Source of the DNA: JAAYFJ01 sp964344295
GTDB taxonomy: Bacteria > Bacillota > Clostridia > Tissierellales > Peptoniphilaceae
NCBI GenBank assembly: GCA_964344295.1
Contig: CAYFMR010000001.1
Coordinates: 181,127-245,126, forward strand
Reading direction: 5' to 3'
DNA length: 64,000 nt
Of this stretch, positions 52,017 through 59,506 are shown piece after piece. Numbering within the stretch: position 1 is the first letter of the stretch; each line of letters starts with the position of its first letter. Under the pieces are notes generated by a model. It had not been told where the DNA came from. It was given only the letters and a program-made list of their open reading frames with translations, and did no database searches. A program made the translations under genes and the position numbers.

Positions 52017-53201
52017 TTACGACTTCGCTCCAAACCCCGTATTTTCATAGAGATTGACATCAAAGGTAGACATGTTTACGTCTGTTTCCCGATGTCTTTC
52101 CAGTGCCATTTCAATGCATTCGTGAGTTAATGCCTGGAAATCAATACCTTTGCCTTCCCACAAATAATATCCCAGCGAACCGGGAAGTGTGTTGATTTCA
52201 TTCACATAAACTGTATTTTCCTCATCCAGCAAGAAATCAATACGAGCAGTTCCTGCTCCATCAATCACCATAAACGCCGCTTTGGCCAAGCGCTCGATTT
52301 TGTTTTGTATGTCTTCCGGTAACTCTGCCGGGATGCGTCTGCTGCTTGTCGACTCTCCTTTTTGAGGCATAATCTTTTCGCCAGTTTTACTTCCTTTCGC
52401 TTTTTTAAAGTATTTGTCCTCAAAGGTCAATAACTCACCAGCCGTCACCGGTTCTTCACAAAGACTCGCCTCCACGCGATCATCAATGCCTAATACGGCA
52501 CAGTTGATTTCTCGCGGATTGTCCACCGCTTGTTCCACGATGATTTTACGATCAAAGGCACGTGCTACTTCTATACTATTCTTCAGTTCCTCTTGGTTAT
52601 GAGCTTTGGAGATGCCCACAGAGGAGCCCAGGTTTGCAGGCTTCACAAATACGGGGTAAGGAAGTCGTTCTTCAATGTCTGCAATCACTTTTCTATGATT
52701 ATTCTCCCACGCCTTGCGGTAAAACCAAACATACGGTACCACTGGAATCTCATTCGCTTTGAAAACATCTTTCATCAAAATTTTATCCATACCTACGGAG
52801 GCCGCTAACACACCGCAGCCTACATACGGAATGTTCATCCATTCCAAAATACCTTGCATTTTCCCATCTTCACCATAGGTGCCGTGCAGGGCCGGAAACA
52901 CTACATCAATGGTATCCACAACTTTTTTCCCAAAAAGTTTGACTTGATCAGGAATCGCATATAGGGAGTGATCTCCCTTTGTGGGATTAACCATCACCTG
53001 TATCGCTTGCGAAAAATCGCCAGACCGATAGGTGGCAAAGTCTTTTAGAACCTCGCCTGTAAACCATTTTCCTTCTTGATCAATATAAATCGGCACTGCC
53101 GTGTAGCGACTGGCATCTAAGTTTTCCATGATCTGTAATCCGGTGATGACAGAAACTTGATGTTCCACGCTACGACCTCCAAAGACCACTCCGACTCTCA
53201 T
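52017..53201 (-). CDS. ddl: D-alanine--D-alanine ligase
   Basis: ATP-grasp ligase making the D-Ala-D-Ala dipeptide for peptidoglycan. 394 residues, longer than E. coli DdlB and with about 20 extra C-terminal residues (NMSTFDVNLYENTGFGAKS). VVFGGRSVEHQVSVITG N-terminus, FPALHGTYGEDG, FVKPANLGSSVGISK, and metal-binding NEINTLPGSLGYYLWEG. TAGGAGGTATTT precedes the ATG. Lies directly after the MurF-like gene, whose family uses the dipeptide. Confidence 0.95.
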   Translation of the reverse strand: MRVGVVFGGRSVEHQVSVITGLQIMENLDASRYTAVPIYIDQEGKWFTGEVLKDFATYRSGDFSQAIQVMVNPTKGDHSLYAIPDQVKLFGKKVVDTIDVVFPALHGTYGEDGKMQGILEWMNIPYVGCGVLAASVGMDKILMKDVFKANEIPVVPYVWFYRKAWENNHRKVIADIEERLPYPVFVKPANLGSSVGISKAHNQEELKNSIEVARAFDRKIIVEQAVDNPREINCAVLGIDDRVEASLCEEPVTAGELLTFEDKYFKKAKGSKTGEKIMPQKGESTSSRRIPAELPEDIQNKIERLAKAAFMVIDGAGTARIDFLLDEENTVYVNEINTLPGSLGYYLWEGKGIDFQALTHECIEMALERHRETDVNMSTFDVNLYENTGFGAKS

Positions 53202-53210
53202 AAATACCTC

Positions 53211-54731
53211 CTATGCTTCGTTATATGTATCCGGTAAATCATTTTCAAACAAAATAATGTCACCTGGTTTTGCATGCTTCGCAATCCATTCACTGGCTGC
53301 AGTCAACTGATTCACGATAATCACGCGATCTTCAGGATAGTTTTTTTTCTTTAAGCCTTCACGAATGGGGGTTGTACGTTTTTCACCCACTAAAATGGCA
53401 TATTCACATACTTTGGCGATTTCTCGGCCAAATTGAAGGTTCTCTTCATATTCTCTGTCACCAAGCTCCACCATGCCCGGCGTCACGATAATACGGTTAC
53501 CACTCTTAAACTGACTCAGCGTTTCTAAAGCTGCCTTAGCTCCTGCCGGATTGGAATTAAAAGCGTCATCAATGATAATAATGCCCGTTCCTGGATTAAT
53601 GATATTCAAACGGTGTTCCACCGGTTCAATATGGGGAATCGCTGCAGCGATTTCTTCCATGCTCATGCCCAGTTCTCTCGCTACACATGCACCTGCTAAG
53701 ATATTTTCAATGTTATGCTTGCCCAGCAACTTAGTTTCCGTCGCTACTTCATGGCCTTCTTTATCACAAAGGACAAAGGTCGTGCCCAGCTCATATACTT
53801 GAATATTTTTGGCAAAAATATCGACCTTGTCTGTCTTTTCTATGCCATAAAGCCACTTCTTTTTAAATGTTCTGTCTGCCAATTTCCGAACATAAGGGTT
53901 ATCGTAATTAAATACTGCCACTCCATCTTTCGGCAGCTCTTCGATGAGCTCATATTTCGTCTTCATGATCGTTTCAATCGAACCGAACGTTTCTAAATGT
54001 GCCGGCCCCACTGATGTAATCACACCAATTGTCGGTTTAGCTAACTTAGCCAATTCTTCAATATCTTTTTCGTGCCGCGCTCCCATCTCCACCACAAAGA
54101 TTTCATCCAGGGCTGTCAAATCTTCGTTAATTACTTTGGAAATTCCCATAGGCGTGTTATACGAAGAAGGAGTTGTCCTTGTCGAAAATTTCGATTGTAA
54201 AATAGACGTGGTGATAAATTTTGTGCTGGTTTTGCCATAACTTCCTGTGATACCCACCACCTTCACATGAGAAAATGAGGCAATCTTTTTTTGTGCCGCA
54301 CGATAAAACCCGTCATTAATATTTTTTTCCACCGGTTTCATCAAGGCATTGGCCAAAATGATAATGCACGGTTGCAAAAGGTAAATGACCCCAAATAATA
54401 CCAAGGTAAACACGGCTAACCATCCATAATTTAAAGCACCTTTTTGCAAAACAATATAAATTGTAATCGCTAAGGCCACTAATACAGCATTGATTCCCAT
54501 GAGCATAGACTGCAAACGCTTAGCACGATCTGTCATCACCAGTTCTTTTTTTACCTCCACCTTGACCGGCTTGATGCGAAATGCTTTTGACTTGTTTTGG
54601 CTAAGCCAAAGGCGATAGCGCTCATTTTTATAGCCCTCCAGCTGCATGATATGCAGACTTCGCCTACCTTGGAACATCAGCGCCCATAGCCCGATGACAA
54701 TGATGAGTATAAAAATAATATATGCAATCAT
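53211..54731 (-). CDS. Membrane-anchored Mur ligase, MurF-like
   Basis: 506 residues. Three hydrophobic segments come first (about 2-20, 77-95 and 103-129), separated by a basic cytoplasmic stretch; then a Mur ligase ATPase core with GITGSYGKTSTK (about 158), VVEMGARHEKDIEELA, the HNIENILAG segment and DDAFNSNPAGAKAALETL. The C-terminal domain is also MurF-like. The usual soluble N-terminal UDP-substrate domain is replaced by membrane helices. Its position next to ddl points to the D-Ala-D-Ala adding step, or a variant of it. AAGGAGACAGTTTT precedes the ATG. Confidence 0.85.
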   Translation of the reverse strand: MIAYIIFILIIVIGLWALMFQGRRSLHIMQLEGYKNERYRLWLSQNKSKAFRIKPVKVEVKKELVMTDRAKRLQSMLMGINAVLVALAITIYIVLQKGALNYGWLAVFTLVLFGVIYLLQPCIIILANALMKPVEKNINDGFYRAAQKKIASFSHVKVVGITGSYGKTSTKFITTSILQSKFSTRTTPSSYNTPMGISKVINEDLTALDEIFVVEMGARHEKDIEELAKLAKPTIGVITSVGPAHLETFGSIETIMKTKYELIEELPKDGVAVFNYDNPYVRKLADRTFKKKWLYGIEKTDKVDIFAKNIQVYELGTTFVLCDKEGHEVATETKLLGKHNIENILAGACVARELGMSMEEIAAAIPHIEPVEHRLNIINPGTGIIIIDDAFNSNPAGAKAALETLSQFKSGNRIIVTPGMVELGDREYEENLQFGREIAKVCEYAILVGEKRTTPIREGLKKKNYPEDRVIIVNQLTAASEWIAKHAKPGDIILFENDLPDTYNEA

Positions 54732-54743
54732 AAAACTGTCTCC

Positions 54744-55502
54744 TTATGAAAAAAACGACCGAATGACGCTGACAAACAAATTATATTGATCTAAATAGGA
54801 AAAATGACCTGCTCCTTCTGCCACTACTAGGCCGGCATCGGGAATCAGCCTCTCCATTTTTTGGGCCATATAAAGTGGAGTATCTTGGTCCAAGCTCCCC
54901 CAAAAAAGCAAGGTTGGCGCTTGAATATGAGGCAGTCGATCCGTAAAGTCTTCATTGACCACCTTGACAATGGTTTTGCGCATTACACCGCTGGTATTGC
55001 GATAATCCTCCGAGCCGTGACGACGATAAAATTTCTCCATCGCTTCTGCTTGGTTTTTTCCTCTATGTAACAGGCGATAGCCCCATTTAGCGACTTTAAA
55101 GCTATAGACCTTGAGGTAGTGAGAGAGTTTCCTTTTCGGCTTAATTCCCGCCGCATCGATCAAAACCATTTTTTTAATCCGCTCCGGCCTTTCACTTGCC
55201 ATGAGAATCGACAACTTTCCCCCAAAAGAATGACCCAGTACATGGAGCTCGCGAACCTGCAGGCACTCCAAAAACTCCCATAGTACCTCAACGTAGTCTA
55301 GGGAGTCGTAGGGTTCGGGCGGCTCTTCACTTTGCCCGAAACCGGGCAAGTCCAAACAGATAACACGTCCCCTATCTTCTAATGCATTAATAATGGGCAT
55401 GACAGATGCAATTTGCGCACCCCAGCCATGAAGAATGAGAAAGACTTCGCCTTCTCCACGATCCAAGTAATGGATGCGACGATTCTTTATGATGATTTCC
55501 AT
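54744..55502 (-). CDS. Alpha/beta hydrolase
   Basis: 252 residues, alpha/beta hydrolase fold without signal peptide. Oxyanion-hole region FLILHGWGAQ, LDLPGFGQSEEP, nucleophile elbow LHVLGHSFGGKLS, acid in WGSLDQDTP and catalytic His in EGAGHFSYLDQ. Substrate unknown. AGAGGGAATTT precedes the ATG at 55502, which is preferred over a start nine codons upstream. First gene of a long unit with murF-like, ddl, rnr, smpB and apt; a link to envelope work is inference. Confidence 0.9.
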   Translation of the reverse strand: MEIIIKNRRIHYLDRGEGEVFLILHGWGAQIASVMPIINALEDRGRVICLDLPGFGQSEEPPEPYDSLDYVEVLWEFLECLQVRELHVLGHSFGGKLSILMASERPERIKKMVLIDAAGIKPKRKLSHYLKVYSFKVAKWGYRLLHRGKNQAEAMEKFYRRHGSEDYRNTSGVMRKTIVKVVNEDFTDRLPHIQAPTLLFWGSLDQDTPLYMAQKMERLIPDAGLVVAEGAGHFSYLDQYNLFVSVIRSFFS

Positions 55503-55527
55503 AAATTCCCTCTTTCTATCGTACCCC

Positions 55528-55555
55528 ATTATAACACAAATCGCCTGTGATCCAA
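55528..55555 (-). promoter_or_regulatory. Predicted promoter of the hydrolase-murF-ddl-rnr unit
   Basis: Minus strand: -35 TTGGAT (55550-55555), 16-base spacer, -10 TATAAT (55528-55533). Confidence 0.7.
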
Positions 55556-55576
55556 AGAAAAACAGGGTTTTACACG

Positions 55577-55608
55577 AAAAAGAACCGCAACTTTTTGGCT
55601 GCGGTTCT
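55577..55608 (-). terminator. Terminator after the DUF4097 gene
   Basis: AGAACCGCA (55581-55589) with TGCGGTTCT (55600-55608), 10-base loop, followed on the minus strand by TTTTTCG. Begins five bases after the stop codon. Confidence 0.9.
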
Positions 55609-55613
55609 CTCTC

Positions 55614-56690
55614 TTAATCGATGCGAACAACCCCGTTGGTCACTTTGGCATCAATGGTCAAGCACGATTCCCCCTCGCGATAATGGGCTGTATATGCCGT
55701 CATCCTTTCCTCCTCATGAATCGTACTGATAAACTTATCCGATAAACTCAGTTGCGACATCAACGGCCTGTCCTGATCTACACACACTTTTACCGGTTTA
55801 ATGTAATCCACGAGGCTAATGCGTATCGAGCCGTTGACCGTCTCGACCTTGATATCCTTCACAACACCCGTGACATCGTGAACGTTCACGCTGCCATTCA
55901 CATTTTGTATGGATACCGTTTCTGCAAAAAGACCGCTCATAATCATAGGGCCGTTCACCGTCTCCATGACTAAACTCTCTCCATGGACATCAAAGACTTC
56001 GATGCGACCATTGATCCCCTTGATGTCTATTTGGTCTCCTTGTATGCTTTTTAAATTGATCTTGCCATTGGTAGAACTCACCTTTACCGTATCCGCGATC
56101 ACATCTTCCATCTCAATCATACCGTAAGGAGCCTGAACTAATAACGAACGTACATTATGTCTGGGAATGTTCACTATCATTTCCCCCACAAAACCTTGCG
56201 GCAATTCTGTATCTGTTGCAATGATGACGACGCCATTTTCTTTCTTCATGTGCACCAGCTCGTGGCTCTCATCCACAAAAGTCTCATCGTAGCGCAGTTT
56301 GACACGGCACTCTACCACTTCTTCATCCCAAGCCACGAGCTTCACCGGGCCGCGCTCGTTTTTGATATTAAAGCTAATGGGTTCATCGTGTAGCGCCGGC
56401 ACCTGCTGAATGAATTCCTTGCGACTATTATATTTGCGGCTGCCTGCTCCTTGTACATAATCAGCTATGCCTTCCAGGTCAATTTGGCGAATGCCGTCTG
56501 CCGTCTGTTGCACCAGCCGATCGACTGTCGATGTCAGCTTTTTCATTAAACCTGTCAAGGACGGCCCTTCAGTGATTTCCTTCTCATTTTCCGCTTTCTC
56601 TCCCACTGCTTGCAACAGACGCGTCGCCTGCTCCTCATCGATTTTACCATCACGCAACATCTCTAAAATGATTCTTCGTTCTTCAGTCAC
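55614..56690 (-). CDS. DUF4097 beta-strand repeat protein with SHOCT-like N-terminus
   Basis: 358 residues. Residues 1-35 (TEERRIILEMLRDGKIDEEQATRLLQAV) form the short helical SHOCT/YvlB-type domain. From about 95 on there are degenerate 20-residue beta repeats with recurrent NG turns (TNGKI, INGRI, VNGPM, VNGSV, VNGSI), as in DUF4097 putative adhesin-fold proteins. No signal peptide. Often paired with a DUF2089 regulator or envelope-stress genes. GTG start at 56690, overlapping the DUF2089 stop by eight bases. Function unknown. Confidence 0.85.
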   Translation of the reverse strand: MTEERRIILEMLRDGKIDEEQATRLLQAVGEKAENEKEITEGPSLTGLMKKLTSTVDRLVQQTADGIRQIDLEGIADYVQGAGSRKYNSRKEFIQQVPALHDEPISFNIKNERGPVKLVAWDEEVVECRVKLRYDETFVDESHELVHMKKENGVVIIATDTELPQGFVGEMIVNIPRHNVRSLLVQAPYGMIEMEDVIADTVKVSSTNGKINLKSIQGDQIDIKGINGRIEVFDVHGESLVMETVNGPMIMSGLFAETVSIQNVNGSVNVHDVTGVVKDIKVETVNGSIRISLVDYIKPVKVCVDQDRPLMSQLSLSDKFISTIHEEERMTAYTAHYREGESCLTIDAKVTNGVVRID

Positions 56691-57054
56691 GTCGTCGCCC
56701 CCAATCCTTAAGCATTTGCTCCCCTTCTTCCACAGAGAGATGACCGGATTCGATCATTTCTAAAATTTCCATTTGACCGCGATCCGTATCTACCTTATGA
56801 CCCAATGCGCGGATCACTTCATCTAACCGATTACGCACTGTCGGATAGGAGATGCCTAGCGTCTTCTCCACTTCTTTCAGATTTCCGCGCTTCATCATAA
56901 ATATCTCCACAAACTCTTGCTGTTCTTTCGATAAACTGGCCAGCTTTCCCGGTTTGAACTTGCCGCGCACCTCCACATGACATGATGGACATTCATAGGA
57001 TGTTATGATCATTTTTTTACCACAAGCCGGGCAGTCACTTAAGTTTGATTTCAT
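56683..57054 (-). CDS. DUF2089 zinc-ribbon helix-turn-helix protein
   Basis: 123 residues. N-terminal zinc ribbon CPACGKK...CPSCHVEV, then a helix-turn-helix region (FVEIFMMKRGNLKEVEKTLGISYPTVRNRL, split here by eye at about 50-80), and a C-terminal tail MLESGHLSVEEGEQML similar to the SHOCT-like start of the next protein. Likely a transcription regulator of its own operon. AAGGAGTGACAAT precedes the ATG at 57054. Its promoter carries a palindrome. Confidence 0.88.
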   Translation of the reverse strand: MKSNLSDCPACGKKMIITSYECPSCHVEVRGKFKPGKLASLSKEQQEFVEIFMMKRGNLKEVEKTLGISYPTVRNRLDEVIRALGHKVDTDRGQMEILEMIESGHLSVEEGEQMLKDWGRRRD

Positions 57055-57092
57055 ATTGTCACTCCTTTATATCTTTTCCTTATTTTTACATT

Positions 57093-57141
57093 ATCTTATC
57101 ACATTTATTAATAAAATCAATCTATTAATTAATTTTATTAA
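57093..57141 (-). promoter_or_regulatory. Promoter and palindrome of the DUF2089-DUF4097 unit
   Basis: Minus strand: -35 TTGATT (57115-57120), 16-base spacer ending in TGA, -10 TAAGAT (57093-57098). A perfect 10-bp inverted repeat, TTAATAAAAT (57108-57117) with ATTTTATTAA (57132-57141), overlaps the -35. This is operator-like placement. Confidence 0.6.
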
Positions 57142-57170
57142 TTCTTTTTTGTACTTTGTTGATTTTGGTC

Positions 57171-57206
57171 AAAAAAAAGAATGAAGCGTTTAAAACCGCT
57201 TCATTC
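57171..57206 (-). terminator. Terminator of the seven-gene hotdog operon
   Basis: GAATGAAGCG (57179-57188) with CGCTTCATTC (57197-57206), followed on the minus strand by eight T. The last codon and the TGA stop of the upstream gene form part of the stem. Confidence 0.93.
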
Positions 57207-57638
57207 ATAGGCTCTTGAGACCCTCATCATATTAAAGACTGCATGGTATAGCAAGTGGCCTTCCTCATCCGTAATGCGCGTCTCAATGAGTTTTATGCTT
57301 CTGCCCGTCTTCAACGGCACAGCAACACACGTCAGTCTACCACCCGTCGCCGACCGTAGAAAGTCCATTTTGGCATCCAAGGTGACATGGGGGTCTCCCG
57401 AAATATGTGCCAGAAACCCTGCCGCAGTATCTGCCACAGTAAAGTAAGCTCCGCCATGTAAGAATCCATTGCTATTCAAATTTTCTTCTACCACGTCCAT
57501 ATATAATACTAATTGGTTCGTGGCCTCATCAAAACCTCCCCAAGAAACATGACACTGCGATAAAATGGCATTTCCCGAGGCCAAGTATTCCTGGAGCTTT
57601 ACAATAATTTCTTCTTGGGTCATTGCTTCTTGTGTCAT
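57201..57638 (-). CDS. PaaI-type hotdog thioesterase, single domain
   Basis: 145 residues, one hotdog domain of the PaaI/4HBT type that hydrolyses acyl-CoA thioesters. SNGFLHGGAYFTVADTAAGFLA carries the HGG helix start and the candidate catalytic Asp; later MDFLRSATGGRLTC and TGRSIKLIETRITD. Clearly related to both halves of the next gene. ATG at 57638 with GGGAGGAACT, overlapping that gene's stop by ATGA. Substrate unknown. Confidence 0.9.
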   Translation of the reverse strand: MTQEAMTQEEIIVKLQEYLASGNAILSQCHVSWGGFDEATNQLVLYMDVVEENLNSNGFLHGGAYFTVADTAAGFLAHISGDPHVTLDAKMDFLRSATGGRLTCVAVPLKTGRSIKLIETRITDEEGHLLYHAVFNMMRVSRAYE

Positions 57639-58627
57639 AGTTCCTCCCAACGTAATTTTTCGCGCAGTGCCGGGATTCTTGCCAATGAAGCCTCTGTCAA
57701 TCCTTTGGAGATTTTCGCCAGAGAGATGGTCCCATGCGTCAACAACCTTTCACTTTCATCATAGATGCGAGTACGGTAGACAGAGATGGACTTGCCTCGC
57801 TTGATCTCCTCCGCATCACATCGGATCGTACCTGATGTAGCCGATCGCAGGTAATGAAGTCCTACTTCATTGACCACATAAGACTCTTCTCTCAGGTGGG
57901 AGAAAAAGCTCGCTGTTGTTTCAGCCAATGTGTATAGTGCGCCCCCATGCATAAAGCCCATGGGGTTCAGATTCGTCGTCATAACATCTGCAAAGAGACT
58001 CAGTTGATGTTCATTCATACAACCCCATCGCACTCCACACATTTTTTCCATACCTGTGCCGTATTCCAATAAGTAGCGTACCGTATCCTGTTCGTGGATG
58101 GTTCCGAATCGTCCAGGTGTATAGAGGTTCTGCCGACGTTGATCTGGTGTGGGCGGCTCAATGTCGGCATCTGCAATTTTTTGTACTCCGGAAACCTTTG
58201 CCATACTAAAGATCCCATACGCACAAAGATTGCGATCCTGGTCAAATATTTTATTTTCATATACGCTGACCGAACGACCAATTTTGATCTCACGACATTC
58301 ACAAGTCAGCTCGCCTTCCGTCGCAGAGCGCAAATAGCTCATCTGTGCATCTAGCGTCACCACTTGGATATTGCGCAACATAGCAAATAGACCAGAAGCT
58401 GCATCGGCCATCGTAAAGAAAGCTCCTCCGTGCACATATCCCACTGCGTTTAACACTGTCGGGGTGATCTGGGCTTTTAAGGTCACCACTTCTCCGTCAA
58501 AGTCACCCCAACGTAGCCCCACGGTTTTTTCCAACCCTTCTGTCATATTCATCAATCTGGCAGCTACAATTGTATTTTGGGTCATCATCTCTTGCTCAGT
58601 CATGCCTTCTCTCTTTTGTTCTGTCAT
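57635..58627 (-). CDS. Double-hotdog PaaI-type thioesterase
   Basis: 330 residues made of two tandem PaaI-type hotdog domains. Domain 1 (about 25-150): VGYVHGGAFFTMADAAS and YLRSATEGELTC. Domain 2 (about 185-305): MGFMHGGALYTLAETTAS and YLRSATSGTIRC. Domain 2 has AE where domain 1 and the single-domain neighbour have AD, so its activity may differ. All three units share W-G at the start and LRSAT-x-G plus K-x-G-R/K-S. ATG at 58627 with AGAGG eight bases upstream. Confidence 0.9.
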   Translation of the reverse strand: MTEQKREGMTEQEMMTQNTIVAARLMNMTEGLEKTVGLRWGDFDGEVVTLKAQITPTVLNAVGYVHGGAFFTMADAASGLFAMLRNIQVVTLDAQMSYLRSATEGELTCECREIKIGRSVSVYENKIFDQDRNLCAYGIFSMAKVSGVQKIADADIEPPTPDQRRQNLYTPGRFGTIHEQDTVRYLLEYGTGMEKMCGVRWGCMNEHQLSLFADVMTTNLNPMGFMHGGALYTLAETTASFFSHLREESYVVNEVGLHYLRSATSGTIRCDAEEIKRGKSISVYRTRIYDESERLLTHGTISLAKISKGLTEASLARIPALREKLRWEEL

Positions 58628-58651
58628 GTGATCCACCTCTTTCTTTACTGA

Positions 58652-59506
58652 TTACGCTTTAAAATACTCCGGAAATAATCGTTGTAAAACGAGGCTCAAG
58701 CCTCCTTCATTGTTCGTCTTTTCACTGACTTCATCAGCTGCTTCTAAAATGCGTGGATGCGCGTTTTTCATGGCGACGCCTCTGCCGGCATAGGTGATCA
58801 TTGCTGAGTCATTGAGATCATCTCCTACGGCGGCGATGCGCGACGTGTCTATCCCCCACTTTTCTGCCAGTCTAGTAGCAGCTCGCCATTTGGAGCCTTC
58901 TTCATTCATTATTTCCAGCATGCCGTCAAAGTGGATTAACTGCCCTACGACGTGTGTGTTTAACCCCATGCTACTTTGGCAATGTAACTGACGCTCCATC
59001 TCTTCCAGCTTATCGTAGTCGCCCAGATAAATCATAGCCAGAACCTGTTCTCGTTTCAAATCATCTAGCCGATCTAGCACCTTAAAGCGATGACTGAAAT
59101 GTTGAAGGTAGCGTTTTAGCGGATCCGTATAGTGAGTCCTGATGGCGGCGATATCCTTGCCTTCCTCATAGCGATTGATGTGAAAAAGAGGCCACTCTTC
59201 GACAGCTGCCCCAATGGTATAAGCCATCTGAATCGCTTCCCACGGTAGCCTCCGCAAATCCAGCAAATGATCTGTCGCTCCGTCTCTTACGACCGTGCCA
59301 TTATTAGCCATGATTACCAAATCACGATTTACGGGGTTGGATAATTGCTTGGCCGATGCATAGCTTCGTCCTGTGGCTATCACAACCTTTATCCCCTGGT
59401 CAATTAAGTGCTGCAAGGTCTCAATATCTTGTACACCAATCTTTTTTTCATCCGTCAACAAGGTTCCATCCAGGTCCACTAGAACCATATCATAGGATCT
59501 TTTCAT
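58652..59506 (-). CDS. Cof-type HAD hydrolase
   Basis: 284 residues, HAD IIB (Cof) family, usually sugar-phosphate or nucleotide phosphatases. Motif I VLVDLDGTLL, motif II VIATGRSY, Lys motif EGSKWRAATRLAEKWGI, motif III AAVGDDLNDSAMITYAG. Start overlaps the phosphoglucomutase stop by ATGA, so a sugar phosphate substrate is plausible but not shown. Confidence 0.93.
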   Translation of the reverse strand: MKRSYDMVLVDLDGTLLTDEKKIGVQDIETLQHLIDQGIKVVIATGRSYASAKQLSNPVNRDLVIMANNGTVVRDGATDHLLDLRRLPWEAIQMAYTIGAAVEEWPLFHINRYEEGKDIAAIRTHYTDPLKRYLQHFSHRFKVLDRLDDLKREQVLAMIYLGDYDKLEEMERQLHCQSSMGLNTHVVGQLIHFDGMLEIMNEEGSKWRAATRLAEKWGIDTSRIAAVGDDLNDSAMITYAGRGVAMKNAHPRILEAADEVSEKTNNEGGLSLVLQRLFPEYFKA

